Source: Tausonia pullulans
Taxonomy: Eukaryota > Basidiomycota > Tremellomycetes > Cystofilobasidiales > Mrakiaceae
Assembly: GCA_951802195.1 (NCBI GenBank)
Contig: OX637631.1
Span: 1-64,000 of the forward strand
Direction of reading: 5' to 3'
Length of the DNA: 64,000 nucleotides
Shown in pieces: positions 33,843 through 44,770 of the stretch. Position 1 is the stretch's first letter. Each line of letters opens with the position of its first letter. Made by a program: the position numbers and the translations under genes. The notes below the pieces were generated by a model, which searched no databases, was not told the origin of the DNA, and saw only the letters and a program-made list of their open reading frames with translations.

Positions 33843-36208
33843 TCACGGGATGTGCCCTGGGAACGCGTCAAACTCGTCGAACGATTCCTCGCTCTCCAGC
33901 TCGTCCTCCTCTTCGTCTTCCTCCTCCTCCTCCTCCTCCTCCTCCTCCTCCGGCGGTGCCTCATAGCTGCGATTCCCCTCCTCCTCCCTCTCCTCATCGC
34001 TCTCCTGCTTGACCCGACTCAACCGCTTGCCTCCTCGAAGATCCTCCCCGATGCCGCCGCTGCCCCCAACTGTCGATGGCCGGCCGCGCTTCCGACTGCT
34101 GCTGCTGCTATTGCGGTGATCCGGAGGCGCAGCCGATCTCGTCGGTGTCGACGCTGTGGGAGCAAGAGGAGGCGGTGGTGGTGCATTTGCCTTGGCCGTC
34201 GTCTTTCTTGCCATCGAAGATGCCATTTGCTGCTTCTTCAACGACCCTTCTCCTTCCGCAGACACCTTCAAGGGCGTAGGAACGAGCGCGGCGGTGGCGC
34301 TTTCTCCCCCGCCGCCCGTAGAGCGTCGTTTCAGAGAGGCCGATGTCCCCGACAGCGCCAACTGGGCCGCTGGCCGGTAGGACGCGTTGGATGTCGTCGG
34401 AGAGACGTCGGCGGCGGGACCGAGGACTGTCCGCCTCCGCTTCTTTCCGCTCGAATCTGGGGAGAGAGGAGGACGGCGCTGGGAGGAAGAGGAGGAGGCT
34501 CTGAGGACAACCGAAGTGGACGGGTGGTCCTGTGTATGCGGGTCTCGTTGGGAGAAGTGGCCGTGGGTTGTTGGACGCTGCACTGTTGAGGTGTAGTCCA
34601 AAGCCTTGCTGTTGCGTCTGGAAGATGACAAGAAGAGAGGCAAGAGATTGTGTTAGAACTGGGCAACTGAGATGCTCCATGCACGAAGGAAGACTCACAA
34701 GTGCAAAGAGTTCCTTCCCTCCTCCTTACCATCGTCCAGCTCGAGCTCCTCCTCTCGATCCAGCCCGCTCAGCCGCCCCGTCCCCAATGATGGCTTCTTC
34801 TTCCCCCTCCCCGCCGCCGCCGTCCCCCCTCCTCCTTGGATCTTGAACGGATCGTCCTCGTCCTGGTCGTCGCCGTACACCGTTCGATACGGGCACGCAA
34901 GGAGGTGTTTGTTCAACGAGGTCTTGCCGGCGTAATGCTTGTCGCACAGCAAGTTTGGGCACGGGAAGAGCCGCGGCAACGCCGACGATGGTTGCTGGTT
35001 CTGCTGTTCTCGCTCAAACGATGCGGCGGTGGCGGGTTGGAGAGAGTTAGGCTCCACGAGAGCCCCTGGGGCTGGTCGAGAGCGAGCCGGTGGGAGGAGC
35101 GCTGCTGGTACTGGTGGTGCACGAGAGAAGGAGGGAGCAGCCGGGGGAACGCCGGGCGAGCTGGCGGAGGCTGGGGCGGCGGCGGCGGCGCGTGGAACGA
35201 CCGGGGAGGACGAGTGCGACTCCTTGGGGGCGAAGGCAGCGGGTTCCGGCACCGACGAGGGGGGTGGAAACGCCTCTGGAGGGCTAGCGGCTGACGCGGC
35301 TGGTGTTGGGAGAAGCAGGGGGCGAGGGCGATGGTGCGTCTTGGATCCAAATGACGAGACTGGGAGCGGGATGCGACTCTGGACGAGGGGCGAGCTGAGG
35401 GAGAGTCGGGAGGACGCCAGATAGGGCGGGGAGGTGGTCGACCCGGGTGTGCGAAAATGACTGAGGGAGGAACTTGGACAGAGGAACGAGGTAGCGGCGA
35501 TCAGCCGTCATCCGGACGCGTCGCTCTTGAAAGGGAAAGAGGGGAGAGGAACTGAGACGCGACTCACCGGGTCGTGCGAATGGGGGCGGCATCCGCGTGC
35601 ACTTCGACGACCTCCCTCTCTTTGCCTTTTCGACTAGGGCCAGACGGATGCCGTTCAGGCTCTGGTGCAGGTGCAGCAGGCGCGAGAATGCGGACAGGGA
35701 CGGCAATAGCAGGCGCCGAGGAATGGGACGAGGACGTGGACGCGGATGCGGACGCGGATGCGGACGCGACGGGCGGCGCGTCACCTTGTTCCACAACAGC
35801 AGCAGCAGCCAGCGGAGTCGAAGGAGGTGGCCGTTGAGGAATTGTGTAGTCCTCCTCGCCGATGAATTGGCCCGCCTGGATGGAACGCCATGCCCAGTCA
35901 AGAGAGAGGACACTCTTGCCCTGGGCTCGGCCAGATGTGGCGAGAATGTCGAGCAAGGAAGGGTGCGTGGCTTCAACGTCGAGCAGAAGATGCGACGCCT
36001 GTGTCAGATCGCGTGTGACGCTACCGCCGAGGAGCTGAATAAGACAGGCATTCAGCATTTTGTCCGGATTGCTCTGAGCGATGCGGAAGAGAGCGCAGGT
36101 GGGGCATACGACGAGGACCGCTTCGAGCCGTTTAGCCTGGGCGCTCGAGGGGTCGAGCCAAAATGTGAGGCCCTGGCCCTCGGGCCATGCGACCGGAATG
36201 CTAGCCAT
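33843..36208 (-). CDS. BRCT-like / zinc-finger nuclear protein with acidic tail
   Basis: Not matched to a named gene. Three minus exons fit with consistent phases: 36208-35568, 35472-34699, 34617-33843 (729 residues). The start MASIPVAWPEGQGLTFWLDP leads into a BRCT-like segment: a LNACLIQLLGGSVTRDL strand-helix, SHLLLD, and SVLSLDWAWRSIQAGQFI with the conserved Trp. Next come Ala/Ser/Pro-rich linkers, then a single C2H2-type finger around residue 400: CPNLLCDKHYAGKTSLNKH followed by LLAC. The C-terminal third is Ser/Pro-rich with basic patches (SGKKRRRTV, SSSRKRGRPS, an AT-hook-like GRP core). It ends in a long Glu run and EESFDEFDAFPGHIP. The domain set suggests a DNA- or chromatin-associated protein. 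A Rap1-like or Dbf4-like role was considered, but no Myb or DDK motif is visible. Confidence 0.7.
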
Positions 36209-36447
36209 GATCACTCGAGGGTGCTTATGTCGGGCTAGACCAGGGGGAGGTGCCGGGGGCGGTGGATGGATGGATGGACGGATGACGCCGAGAGATGATG
36301 GTTGAGGGAGCTTGCTTGCTCGAGCTGGATGCGGTCTCCGCCGTCTACCGGCTCTCGCGATGCTGTTTGCACTCGCTCGTCTTGCGTGCGGTTCTTCTTT
36401 CTCCTTGACACACCGCGATGGCCTGATCCACATCGACAAGGCGGACC

Positions 36448-36491
<44 letters not shown>

Positions 36492-37531
36492 CCTTTTTTT
36501 TTTTTCGGCGGCGAGCTAGTTCTGTCACCCTAGACCTGGAAGCTTTCTTTAGTCGACGTCTTAGGATCAAGAGGCCGAGATCCTTCGTCGACTCTCTCTC
36601 CGCCCCTTCCTCCTCCCTGATGCGTTTGCTTTGACAGAGACCTCGTCAACACTGCCTCCTTGCCTCTCGCTGTCCCCCTGTCCCCCTTTCATCCTCGATT
36701 AGCACTGTGCTTGGCAGCTTGGCGTCGTCCCGGATCGACCCTTTGCTCTACTGCTGACATGAGCAATCTCCCTGCTCGCCCTGGCCTTCCTCGATCTGGC
36801 TTGCTCTGACTCGGCTAAGATCCACCGAAGTTCTCCTGAGCAAGCACGTCACCCTTTTGCGAGCTCAAGGGTCCGCCCTTTAGTGCCTTCTCGCCCTAGC
36901 TCTTGGTCTATCCCCCTCTCTTGGGGCACATGGGGGCAAACGACCCACGGGCGCCAATGGGTGACTTCGTTTGCCACGTTTCGAACAGCAAGCGAACCGC
37001 GCGTCGGTGGCAGTCGGTTGGTCGGTCAAATTCGATCAATCTCGCAGGCATGCAGCCTCGGATGCAAGGCTGCATCGGTCCTACTTGCTTCTCTCCCAAG
37101 CCGATCAATGGAAAATTAGCATAAATCAAGATCAACCTGGTGAGCTATAAAATGCTAGCTTTGGCAAGATGGGGCGCGCTTGCTAGGCTCGGCCATCCAG
37201 CCCACTGGGATCAACCACCCAACCAAGCGGGCATTTCATCGTCCCTTGGCTCTCGGCGTGATCTCGTTATCGATCTCCGCCTTTACAACAAGAGTAGGAT
37301 CAAGAGATGTCCCCTGAAGCCAAGCCTTTGACCCGTGGTGAAACAGCATTTGTGCCTCCCCCTGAAATGAAGGCGCACTCGCTCGCTCGCTCGCTGGGCT
37401 GATGATGAAACCGGCCCCCTCTCCTCTATAGAAGTTCAAAAAGCAGAAGAATCTCTTCTCTCTCTCTTTTCCACCATCCTCCAACTTCCCTCCTTCCTCT
37501 TCTCCTTGCCCATCCTCTTTACTTCTTCGCA
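36209..37531. other. Intergenic; promoter of the + pectate lyase
   Basis: This contains the (CT)18 run at 36451-36486 followed by a T-run, and otherwise no gene with recognisable features. The last 150 bases before 37532 are CT-rich and contain four CTCG repeats near 37380-37396. Short open frames on both strands are not supported. Confidence 0.5.
36451..36486. repeat. (CT)18 microsatellite
   Basis: About eighteen CT dinucleotides upstream of the minus-strand BRCT gene start, followed by TTTCTCCC and a run of 12 T. Confidence 0.9.
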
Positions 37532-39061
37532 ATGAAGTTCTTCTCAGCTGGCGTTGCCGCGCTCTCCCTTCTCGCCTCGACCGCTCTTGCCACCCCGCAG
37601 GTTGAGAAGCGTGCCGCTGCTGGTGCGTCGTTTGGAACTTGATACTTGAAAAGGGAGCATTATCGCTGATGAAGCTATCCTGTCTCTTAGTTGACCAGCT
37701 TACCGGTTTCGCTTCCCTTAACGGTGGAACCACCGGTGGCAAGGGCGGAAAGGTCACCACTGGTTAGTCTGATTCTCTGACTTCCTTCGACTCGCAAATT
37801 GTAAGTTGACCTGTTACCTTGCTATGTCTCCAGTAAAGGACCTCTCTTCCCTTCGTAAGGCCGTAGCTGGCGATGCCAAGAAAGTCGTAGTCATTGAGGG
37901 TGTCATTAAGGGTGACGGCAAGGAGATCGACGTTGGATCCAACACAGTACGTTGTCTTTTCTCTTCCCATCTCCTTTGTACAGCTTCTTCCGACATAATT
38001 ATCGCGCTCCCCCCGTTCACAGTCCCTCTTTGGTGCCAACGGCGGCAACGCCGACGGTCTCACCAACGGTGGCTTCCGGATGAAGTCGGTCAAGAACGTC
38101 ATCCTCCGCAACCTTCAGATCTCCAAGTCTAAGGCCCCCACCGACCTTGTCGCCATCCAGTACGGAACTACCAACGTCTGGGTCGACCACTGCGAGTTCT
38201 CCAACACCCTGACTGAGGGTAAGGACTTCTACGACGGGGCTCTTGACATCACACACGCCGCCGACTTCATCACCGTTTCGTGGAACCACTTCCACGACTC
38301 CGTACGTTTGGGCCTGGTGTCTTGACTCGAAGGACGTTGCTGAAGTAACCCGTCATTGCCCCTGTAGTTCAAGGTCTCCCTCATCGGTCATTCTAACAAC
38401 AACAAGGTGATGGCGGCCGCAGGTCACCGTAACTGTTACTGAACCGGCACTGACGTTTTCTCTTGTCATTTAGGCTGAGGATGCTGGTCATCTCCGCGTC
38501 ACTGTAAGTCTATATAGGCGTAAATCTTCGAGCCATAACGTTTAGCTCATCGCAACTATCTCACAGTACCACCACAACTACTTCAACAACCTCGGATCGC
38601 GCCTCCCTTCGCTCCGTTTCGGAACCGGCCATGTCATCGCTTTTTCTTACTTCCATTCCGCTCAGCGCATCCCTAACTTGCTCTCCCACTCCATTAGATC
38701 TACAACAACTTCTACAAGGATGTCAAGACCGGCGGTGTCGACTCCCGTGTTGGTGCTCAGGTCCTCATCGAGTCCAACAACTTCGTCAACGTTAAAAAGC
38801 GTGAGTTTGGCACGCTCTCCCTTTCCTGGTCTTGCGCGCAACCTCTAACACCGTGCTCCCTCCTCAGCCGTCATGACCACCGAGGAGAAGGGCTTCGCCG
38901 TCCAGCGCGACAACATCTTCACCAACTCTGACAAGCCCGACACTGGAAACGTTGGGACCCTAAACAAGGCTCCCTACTCGTACACCCTCGACGCCGCCAA
39001 GGACCTCCCCACCATCGTCCCTAAGTCGGCTGGAATCAACAAGATCACCGTCGCTTACTAA
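37532..39061 (+). CDS. Secreted pectate lyase (PL1)
   Basis: Nine exons fit: 37532-37622, 37691-37762, 37834-37946, 38023-38301, 38368-38406, 38474-38503, 38567-38632, 38698-38800, 38868-39061 (328 residues). A signal peptide (MKFFSAGVAALSLLASTALA) precedes a Lys-Arg Kex2-type site and a Gly/Thr-rich stretch, VDQLTGFASLNGG. PL1 motifs are LFGANGG, NVWVDHCEF, DGALDITHAADFITVSW (Ca2+-binding Asp) and GSRLPSLRFGTGH (catalytic Arg). The C-terminus ends AGINKITVAY. It is closely related to the minus-strand copy at 20048-21914 but has a simpler intron set. All splice phases agree. The product is extracellular and would act with the polygalacturonase on de-esterified pectin. Confidence 0.95.
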
Positions 39062-39491
39062 AAGAGCCATCTTGACTGCCCCTTACTCGTAGTGCGGGTT
39101 CATCCAGCATTAGTCTTCCCACAATCTTTTCATCTTCTGCCATCTCATCTTGCTGCCTGTTTTGTGCTTAGCTTGTTCTCTCCCTGAATCGTTTTATCTC
39201 GTGCGCACCGATTGAAGGTGTGACGCAGGAAGGGGTGTCTTCTTTATTTTGCTCGTTCGCTAGTCGAAATTCTCAATAGTTGATGCTCCGTTCCTGCTAC
39301 ACTACCGTTCTCTCAACTTTGGAATAGCGCCGAGCGACCTGTCTCTCTCTCTTGACGGTGAACGAACGCATCGGCCTTCCCTCTCGTCGTTCACCCAACG
39401 ACCTTGACTTTCCTGTCTGACTTCCTCCCCCTTCCCCCGGACGACCACACACCTCTTCCTCCTGTTTCCCTCCCCCCCACCTCCCACTGCC
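39062..39491. other. Intergenic: pectate lyase 3' flank and ERV1 promoter
   Basis: No gene was seen. The last ~120 bases before 39492 are CT-rich. Confidence 0.6.
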
Positions 39492-40535
39492 ATGTCCCTC
39501 CGCTTCCTTCCACGACTCCTCCCAACCTCACGGGCCCGCGCAACCTTCGCTGTCGTCGGCACCTCCGCGGCCCTTCTCGCGACAATCGCCGCGACCTCAT
39601 CCCCGCTTTACGCTGACTCGCCCCAATCTTTCCTTTCCGGGATCCCTTTCGGAGAGCGGGCACCTCCTGCGGGGGCGGTCTCGAAGGATCCGGCGACGGG
39701 CCAGTTCCTGGACGCAGACGGGAAGCCTTGCAAGGCGCGTTCTAGCTTGCCTCCCAAGAGAATGAGCGTCGCTGACTGACCAAGCGCGTCCTTCCTTCAC
39801 CTGGGCCTGTCTATCTTCGTCCTTGTTGCTGCCGCGACCTATCAGGCCTGCGCGTCTTTCAAGGGCTGGATGAAGGCCGGCCCGCCAAAGAAGACCACAA
39901 AGCCAACATCTGATGAGTCCTCTTCGCCGCTGTCGTCGCGGTCGTCGCCGCCCAAGGCCGCCGGAGGTGACGCGTCGTCCGGCGGCGGCAGCGCGGAGAC
40001 GGCGACCTCCGCGTCCGTGGCAGCTCTGCTGGCTGTGGGTGTCCGTTCGGACGAGGAGGTCGCAGAGATGCGGAAGGACTGTCCGCCGGACATCGAGGAG
40101 CTCGGACGGTGAGCTTGACATGCATCTCTGCGTCAACGAAAATTCCTCCCTCGCCTAACGCGAGCGTCGTTGTCGTTGTGTCGTTGTCGTTGTCCTTCCA
40201 GATCAACCTGGACCCTCCTCCACGCGCTCTCGAGCTCCCTCCCCGCCGTCGTCCCCCCACATCTTCAAGAGCACATCGCGAACCTCCTCATTGCGCTCAC
40301 ACATCTTTACCCATGCCCGCACTGCCGTGCCGATTTCGCCTCGTCCGTCGCTGCCGCTGGGGGCGCTGATGGCGTGAGGCAGGCTTGCAGGACGAGGGAG
40401 GGCGTCGAGCAATGGGTGTACGAGAGGCACAACGAGGTGAATGTGAAGCTGGGGAAGGAGAAGTTTGATCGCACGAAGGTGAGGGAAAGGTGGAGGGATG
40501 GACCGAAGGATGGGAGGTGCGATTTCGGGTGGTAA
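39492..40535 (+). CDS. ERV1: ERV1/ALR FAD-linked sulfhydryl oxidase
   Basis: This mitochondrial intermembrane-space thiol oxidase re-oxidises Mia40 and passes electrons to cytochrome c. Three exons fit: 39492-39734, 39846-40108, 40202-40535 (279 residues). The N-terminus is basic with a hydrophobic stretch. The shuttle motif DGKPCKACASFKGWMK spans the first intron, which begins GCGCGT (GC-AG). A Ser/Ala-rich linker follows, then IEELGRSTWTLLHALSSSLP and the active-site CPHC in YPCPHCRADF, then HNEVNVKLGKEKFD and ERWRDG. The two cysteines that form the structural disulfide in yeast Erv1 (MCEAHN and FDCNFW) are Tyr (VYERHN) and Arg (FDRTKV) here. An extra C-terminal tail with one Cys (GRCDFGW) follows. 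Confidence 0.9.
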
Positions 40536-41395
40536 AGGGGGTGGGTGGGGATGATCTGATGGGTTTCCATCTGGTGTGGCTTGAGCGAGAGAGGGAGAAA
40601 GAGAGAGATGAAGGAGATAGAGAGAATGAAAATGTAAGGGCATGGATCAGGACGGGGCAGCGAGTAGAGGTGATTGGAGAGGGTTGAGGTGGCGCAGAGA
40701 AGGCGGGGTAAGCGAGGAGAGGGAGGAGATGAAAAACGGGTGGCGCGGATGCGTGAGGAGGGTTCGTATGAGAGGCGGTGCGAGCGTGAAGAACGAGAAC
40801 AAAACCGCAAAGGAGAAAAGTAAAGAGTAGATAGCAGGAGCGAAGGTAGTTCAAGTCTTCATTCCAGGAGGAGAAGGGGGAAGTGGAATTCGTAAAACGT
40901 GAAAGGCACACCAGGAAGAGCAAAGGTAAATAGGAGCGAAGGAAAGCGACCTCCAGGGCCGCATCAGTCGAACTCAAGAGGGATCATGGTAGAAAAAGAA
41001 GAGAGGAGAAAATTGAAACTGAAAGAAGATTTAGTCCTCTCTGAGTGGAGATTGGGGCGGCGTCGATGTCGGCCTGATCGCGAAGCGCGCCAATGAGTAA
41101 GTCCGAGGTGCGTTCTCACAGCTTTGCTCGCTCGTCTACTCACACAGGTGGGACCCAGTCATGCAGAGACAACATCGAGAAATGCCGCTTGCTCGGCAGA
41201 TCCGCGCTGAGGTGAGATGATGGCGAGCCGCTACGCGGTCAGACAAAGTTGATCAGCTCTAGCGCCAGTCTCTCAGGAAGGGAGGTGACTCACTCTCTGC
41301 AGCCCCAAAACCTCCAAAGTCCCTCACCTGTCAGGAGCAAATAAGGCGCCGAGGTCCTCTCCGCTCGGAATTTGCTGGAGAGCCGATGACGACGG
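40536..41395. other. Intergenic between convergent ERV1 and membrane-protein gene
   Basis: Purine-rich on the + strand (40540-41040). No gene was recognised. Short frames are low-complexity. Confidence 0.6.
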
Positions 41396-44191
41396 CTACG
41401 CAGCCCCATGGTGGTGATGGTTTTGCCATGAAGCCAGGCCAGCCGCCGCTGCTCCTCCTCCCAAGAATGAACCATCCTCATCCCCAGTCCAGGACGAGCG
41501 CTCGCCATTGAGCGAGAAACGGGCGACTGACTGGTCGAGGAAAGGCAAGGCTGCGTTGCCGACGGCTGAAGAGGCCGAGGTGGTCACTGACGCCGACGAA
41601 GGCTGGAAAAGCGGACCGAGGTGGATGGGGGACGACCTGAGGACGGCGCGGGCGGGCGAGGGGCGCGAAACTGGCTCTGGGGACGCAGGAGAGCCTGCCG
41701 GAGGAGAGTTGGGTCGGCTCCAGCTTTGGATCTGGCGCCGAGACGCGAGAGGGTTGGTGGAGGCTATGGAGGCACTGGCACTGGGGTTGGGAGAGGCTGG
41801 AAGGGAGGAGGTGGACGCATTGGAGAGACGACGAGCACCATTGGCGGCGAAGGCTGCGGCGAAAGGGAGAAGTACGGGGAAGGTGGAACTCGAGAGCCCG
41901 GGCGAGTCTGGTGAGGGAGGTGTCACAGGTCGGAGTGTCGAGGATCGGAGGGCACCTCTGGACGCGTTCATCTCTGCGGGTAGGGGGGTAGACGGCGCGG
42001 TCTGGAAGTGGTCGAAGAGCGATGAGACTGCGCTGTGCCTAGCAGACGAGTTGTTAGCCGTCGTGGGGCGAGGACGGCCGAATGTCATTGTCGAGCGGGG
42101 CGAGTCACCATTACCGCCGCCGCTGCTCAGGTTGAGAGCTTCGCTGGATTGCCGTGGAAGGAGCTGGGCGGAGGGGGGACGCTGGACCGACATCAGGACA
42201 GGTGGTCGATGGGTCGGTGCCTCGGGGTTCGTCATCTCCTGATGATACCTTCCAACTGGCGGCCGCTCGATTTGAAAGCTGGTTGCCGGCGTCGAGCGGA
42301 CCATCGGGACAGAGCCGACCTCTGAAGTGGCGTTGCCGCTCCCCGAGGGGTCCTTCTCGCTGGGCGTCTTGGCACTCACAATCTTGGGCATCGCGAGTGA
42401 GGCGCCGTGCTGGGACAGACGACCATGGACGATCTCCGCCTTGTCCGAGACGATTTCCTCCTCGTCGCTTCCGATGGCAAAGTGCGAGGCGGTAGAGACC
42501 CCTCCGCCGCTACGGTTTCCCTCGCTGTCTCCTGAGCCCTCGCAAGAATGGACATCGTCCGAGTGATCCGAGTGCGTCGGGAGGTGCCCAACTTGACTTG
42601 AGAGAGGTGCCTGTGCGCGGCGACGCTCCTGTATTATCTCTGGGTCTGAGGGTCCCTGGTAGAAGAGCCCTTGTGGTGGGTTTAGAGAGAAGAGCGAGGA
42701 CACCTTGGAGCTGTCCGAGGGTCGGCGTCGGTCGTTACTGGGTCGCTGCTCACGAGACCAAGGTTGCTGTTGCTCATTCCGATGTTGTTCCTGTTCCGAG
42801 TTGCTCCCAAAGAGGCTGGTGCGCTCGTGTCGGTCGCCAACGTCGGCAGACACTCGAGTTCGAGCAGAAAACATCGATACCGGGCCAGCCTGGGCCTGCC
42901 GCATCTCGGCAGGGTAGTAGCTGTCCCCCGAGTAACGACTTGAAGACATCATACTGGACCGACCACCGGAAGGAGCCTGGTTACGGTAGACTTGGGGGAG
43001 GCGGGTGTAGTTGGCCGGGGAGGTCGAGGTGGCATTTGATCCAGCAGCGGGCGCAGCCATGACGTCTTCGTCTGGGTCGTAGCCTCGTGCGGCAGGTTGA
43101 TAGACGTAAGAGAGTCGCGAGGACCTGTACAAAGGGGGAAGAAGAGAATGCAATGGAAGAATCAGCTCTTTGATAAAAGAGATGAATGAATCGGGCCAAG
43201 TCGAGCGAGCGCGCTTAGACTGAACTCACCGCGGTCGCCTTCTCCAGCTGGCATTCCAGGCCGGAACCTCCATGTTCTCAATCCGTCTCTTCCGTCGACG
43301 GTTCCATTGGAAGAAGCAGCAGATCGTTAGCAGCAACGCGATGATGACGATTGGGAGGATAATGGCGAGGAGCGTGCGCCTAGAGAGGCGGTGCCGAGCG
43401 GAGCTTGGCGTCGACGATGCGGAAGCTGAGGGTTCGGCCGGAGCGGACGTGGACAAGGATGAGAAGGATGAGAGAGTAGGAGAGGAAAAGGAGAGGGAGG
43501 ACGGAGGAGTTGAGGCCGACGACGACGATGGCTGGGCTGGCGAGGATGACGAGGCGTAGACGGCCGGGTTGCAGTAGCGCGGTCTTGCCGAGTCTAGCAT
43601 CTCAGTCGTGAGCATAGGGCGGCAGCAGGCGTTGAAGAACTCGTCATAATAGATGTTCCCATCGTGGTGGCCCTGGCACTGGAGGGCGAGGTACCGGGTG
43701 TGGTAGCTTGAGGTACGAAGAACATGGGCAGGAGATTTAAAAAGGGTCAGGTCGAAATCGTGTAAGGTGGGTAGGGGAAGAGCACTGAGCGCGGCGCACA
43801 CGTCGTAATCCTCAAGATACCCGAACGCCCAGTCGGGAGGCGGGGGCATGCAGAAGAGAGGTCGAGGCTGATGATGAACGTTGGTGTCGTAGGCGTGCTG
43901 CAGGCGAGGAGTCGATGCAGCAGCAATGTCAACCCGAGGGCTATGTAGGCAGACAAGGCGCTGCGGGCAGACGCACCGAACCAGTCGCTTCGAGTCGTTA
44001 TTGTTGAGCAGCGAACCTCCTTGGTCGTAAGCGTGAACGGAAAGAGAGGATGGAGGGGTCGAGAGGGCGAGACGAACTGTGGCAAAATGGGGGGGCGAGA
44101 AAGACGATAAGTGGGCGGAGAGGGGGAAAGGAGGTGGACGACGGCGGGTAGACGACAGAGAGGGGACACAGCTTGGCAGGGTAGAGGTCAT
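41396..44191 (-). CDS. Single-pass membrane protein with Cys-bearing ectodomain and long disordered cytoplasmic tail
   Basis: Unidentified. Two minus exons are clear: about 44191-43230 and 43124-41396, joined in frame (WRRRPR then SSRLSYVYQP). The upstream part encodes an ectodomain with paired cysteines (LVRCVCPQRLVCLH, CQGHHDG, FFNACCRPML, RPRYCNPAVYA). A Ser/Pro/Ala-rich stalk and one membrane helix (RRTLLAIILPIVIIALLLT) follow, then a basic stop-transfer (WNRRRKRR). The ~580-residue tail is Ser/Pro-rich, ends in a poly-Ala and His-rich stretch, and looks disordered. The true start is uncertain. A further exon to about 44387 with CNNTKRPCFPVPAPGCPLN may belong to the ectodomain, and a signal peptide was not located. 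The architecture suggests a cell-surface sensor or adhesion-type protein. Confidence 0.65.
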
Positions 44192-44770
44192 TCAACGGGC
44201 AGCCCGGCGCCGGGACAGGGAAACAGGGGCGTTTTGTGTTGTTGCACTTTCTCGCGAAGGAGACAGAAAGCATGCGCGTCGGAGCGAAGGAATCGGCGAG
44301 AACGGCCGCTGACAGGCCCCAGTCTTCTGTCAGGGTCAGGCGAGGAGCGAGGGCGGAGCTGGTCCTGCACGCAAGCTTCTCGTCCAAAATGCGGCCCCAG
44401 GAAGCACGACACCTGACTGGCTAATGGGGATACGCTGAATTAGTCAGAGAAGTCTCTGAAGATGGTTAGGACGTCAAGGACGTCAGGTACGAAAGGAGAT
44501 CTCGATGGCACACTCGCTCCGTGACATACTCTTGAGCGAAACAAACGCCCGCCGGGGGCGCCCCCGCCTGTCGCTCGTGCGTCGACGTCTGAAACGAAAC
44601 GTCACCGCAGCACTTGTCCCAGCTCACGACAGCCATCCAGCCATCCTCCGCGACAGGCTGACCGACCTCCTTCAAATCCCGTTCCGGCGCTTGTCCGTGC
44701 CCTTGTCACTACCGTTCCCACAGCTACCAGTTCAAGCCCTCGTCCCTCGACCCAGCTCCGCTGGCTTAGA
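44192..44770. other. Divergent intergenic region; possible first exon of the membrane protein
   Basis: The minus strand between about 44387 and 44192 is open and encodes a Cys-containing peptide (KCNNTKRPCFPVPAPGCPLN) that could be a 5' exon of the membrane-protein gene. I could not find a splice that keeps frame. The rest is the promoter of the TBC-domain gene. Confidence 0.4.

Noticed and set aside
34108-34698. Alternative minus frame (TQQQGFGLHLN...) across the last exon of the BRCT gene
   Set aside because: The phase from the upstream exon (SLHL then RNSKAL) selects the other frame, which ends in the acidic tail.
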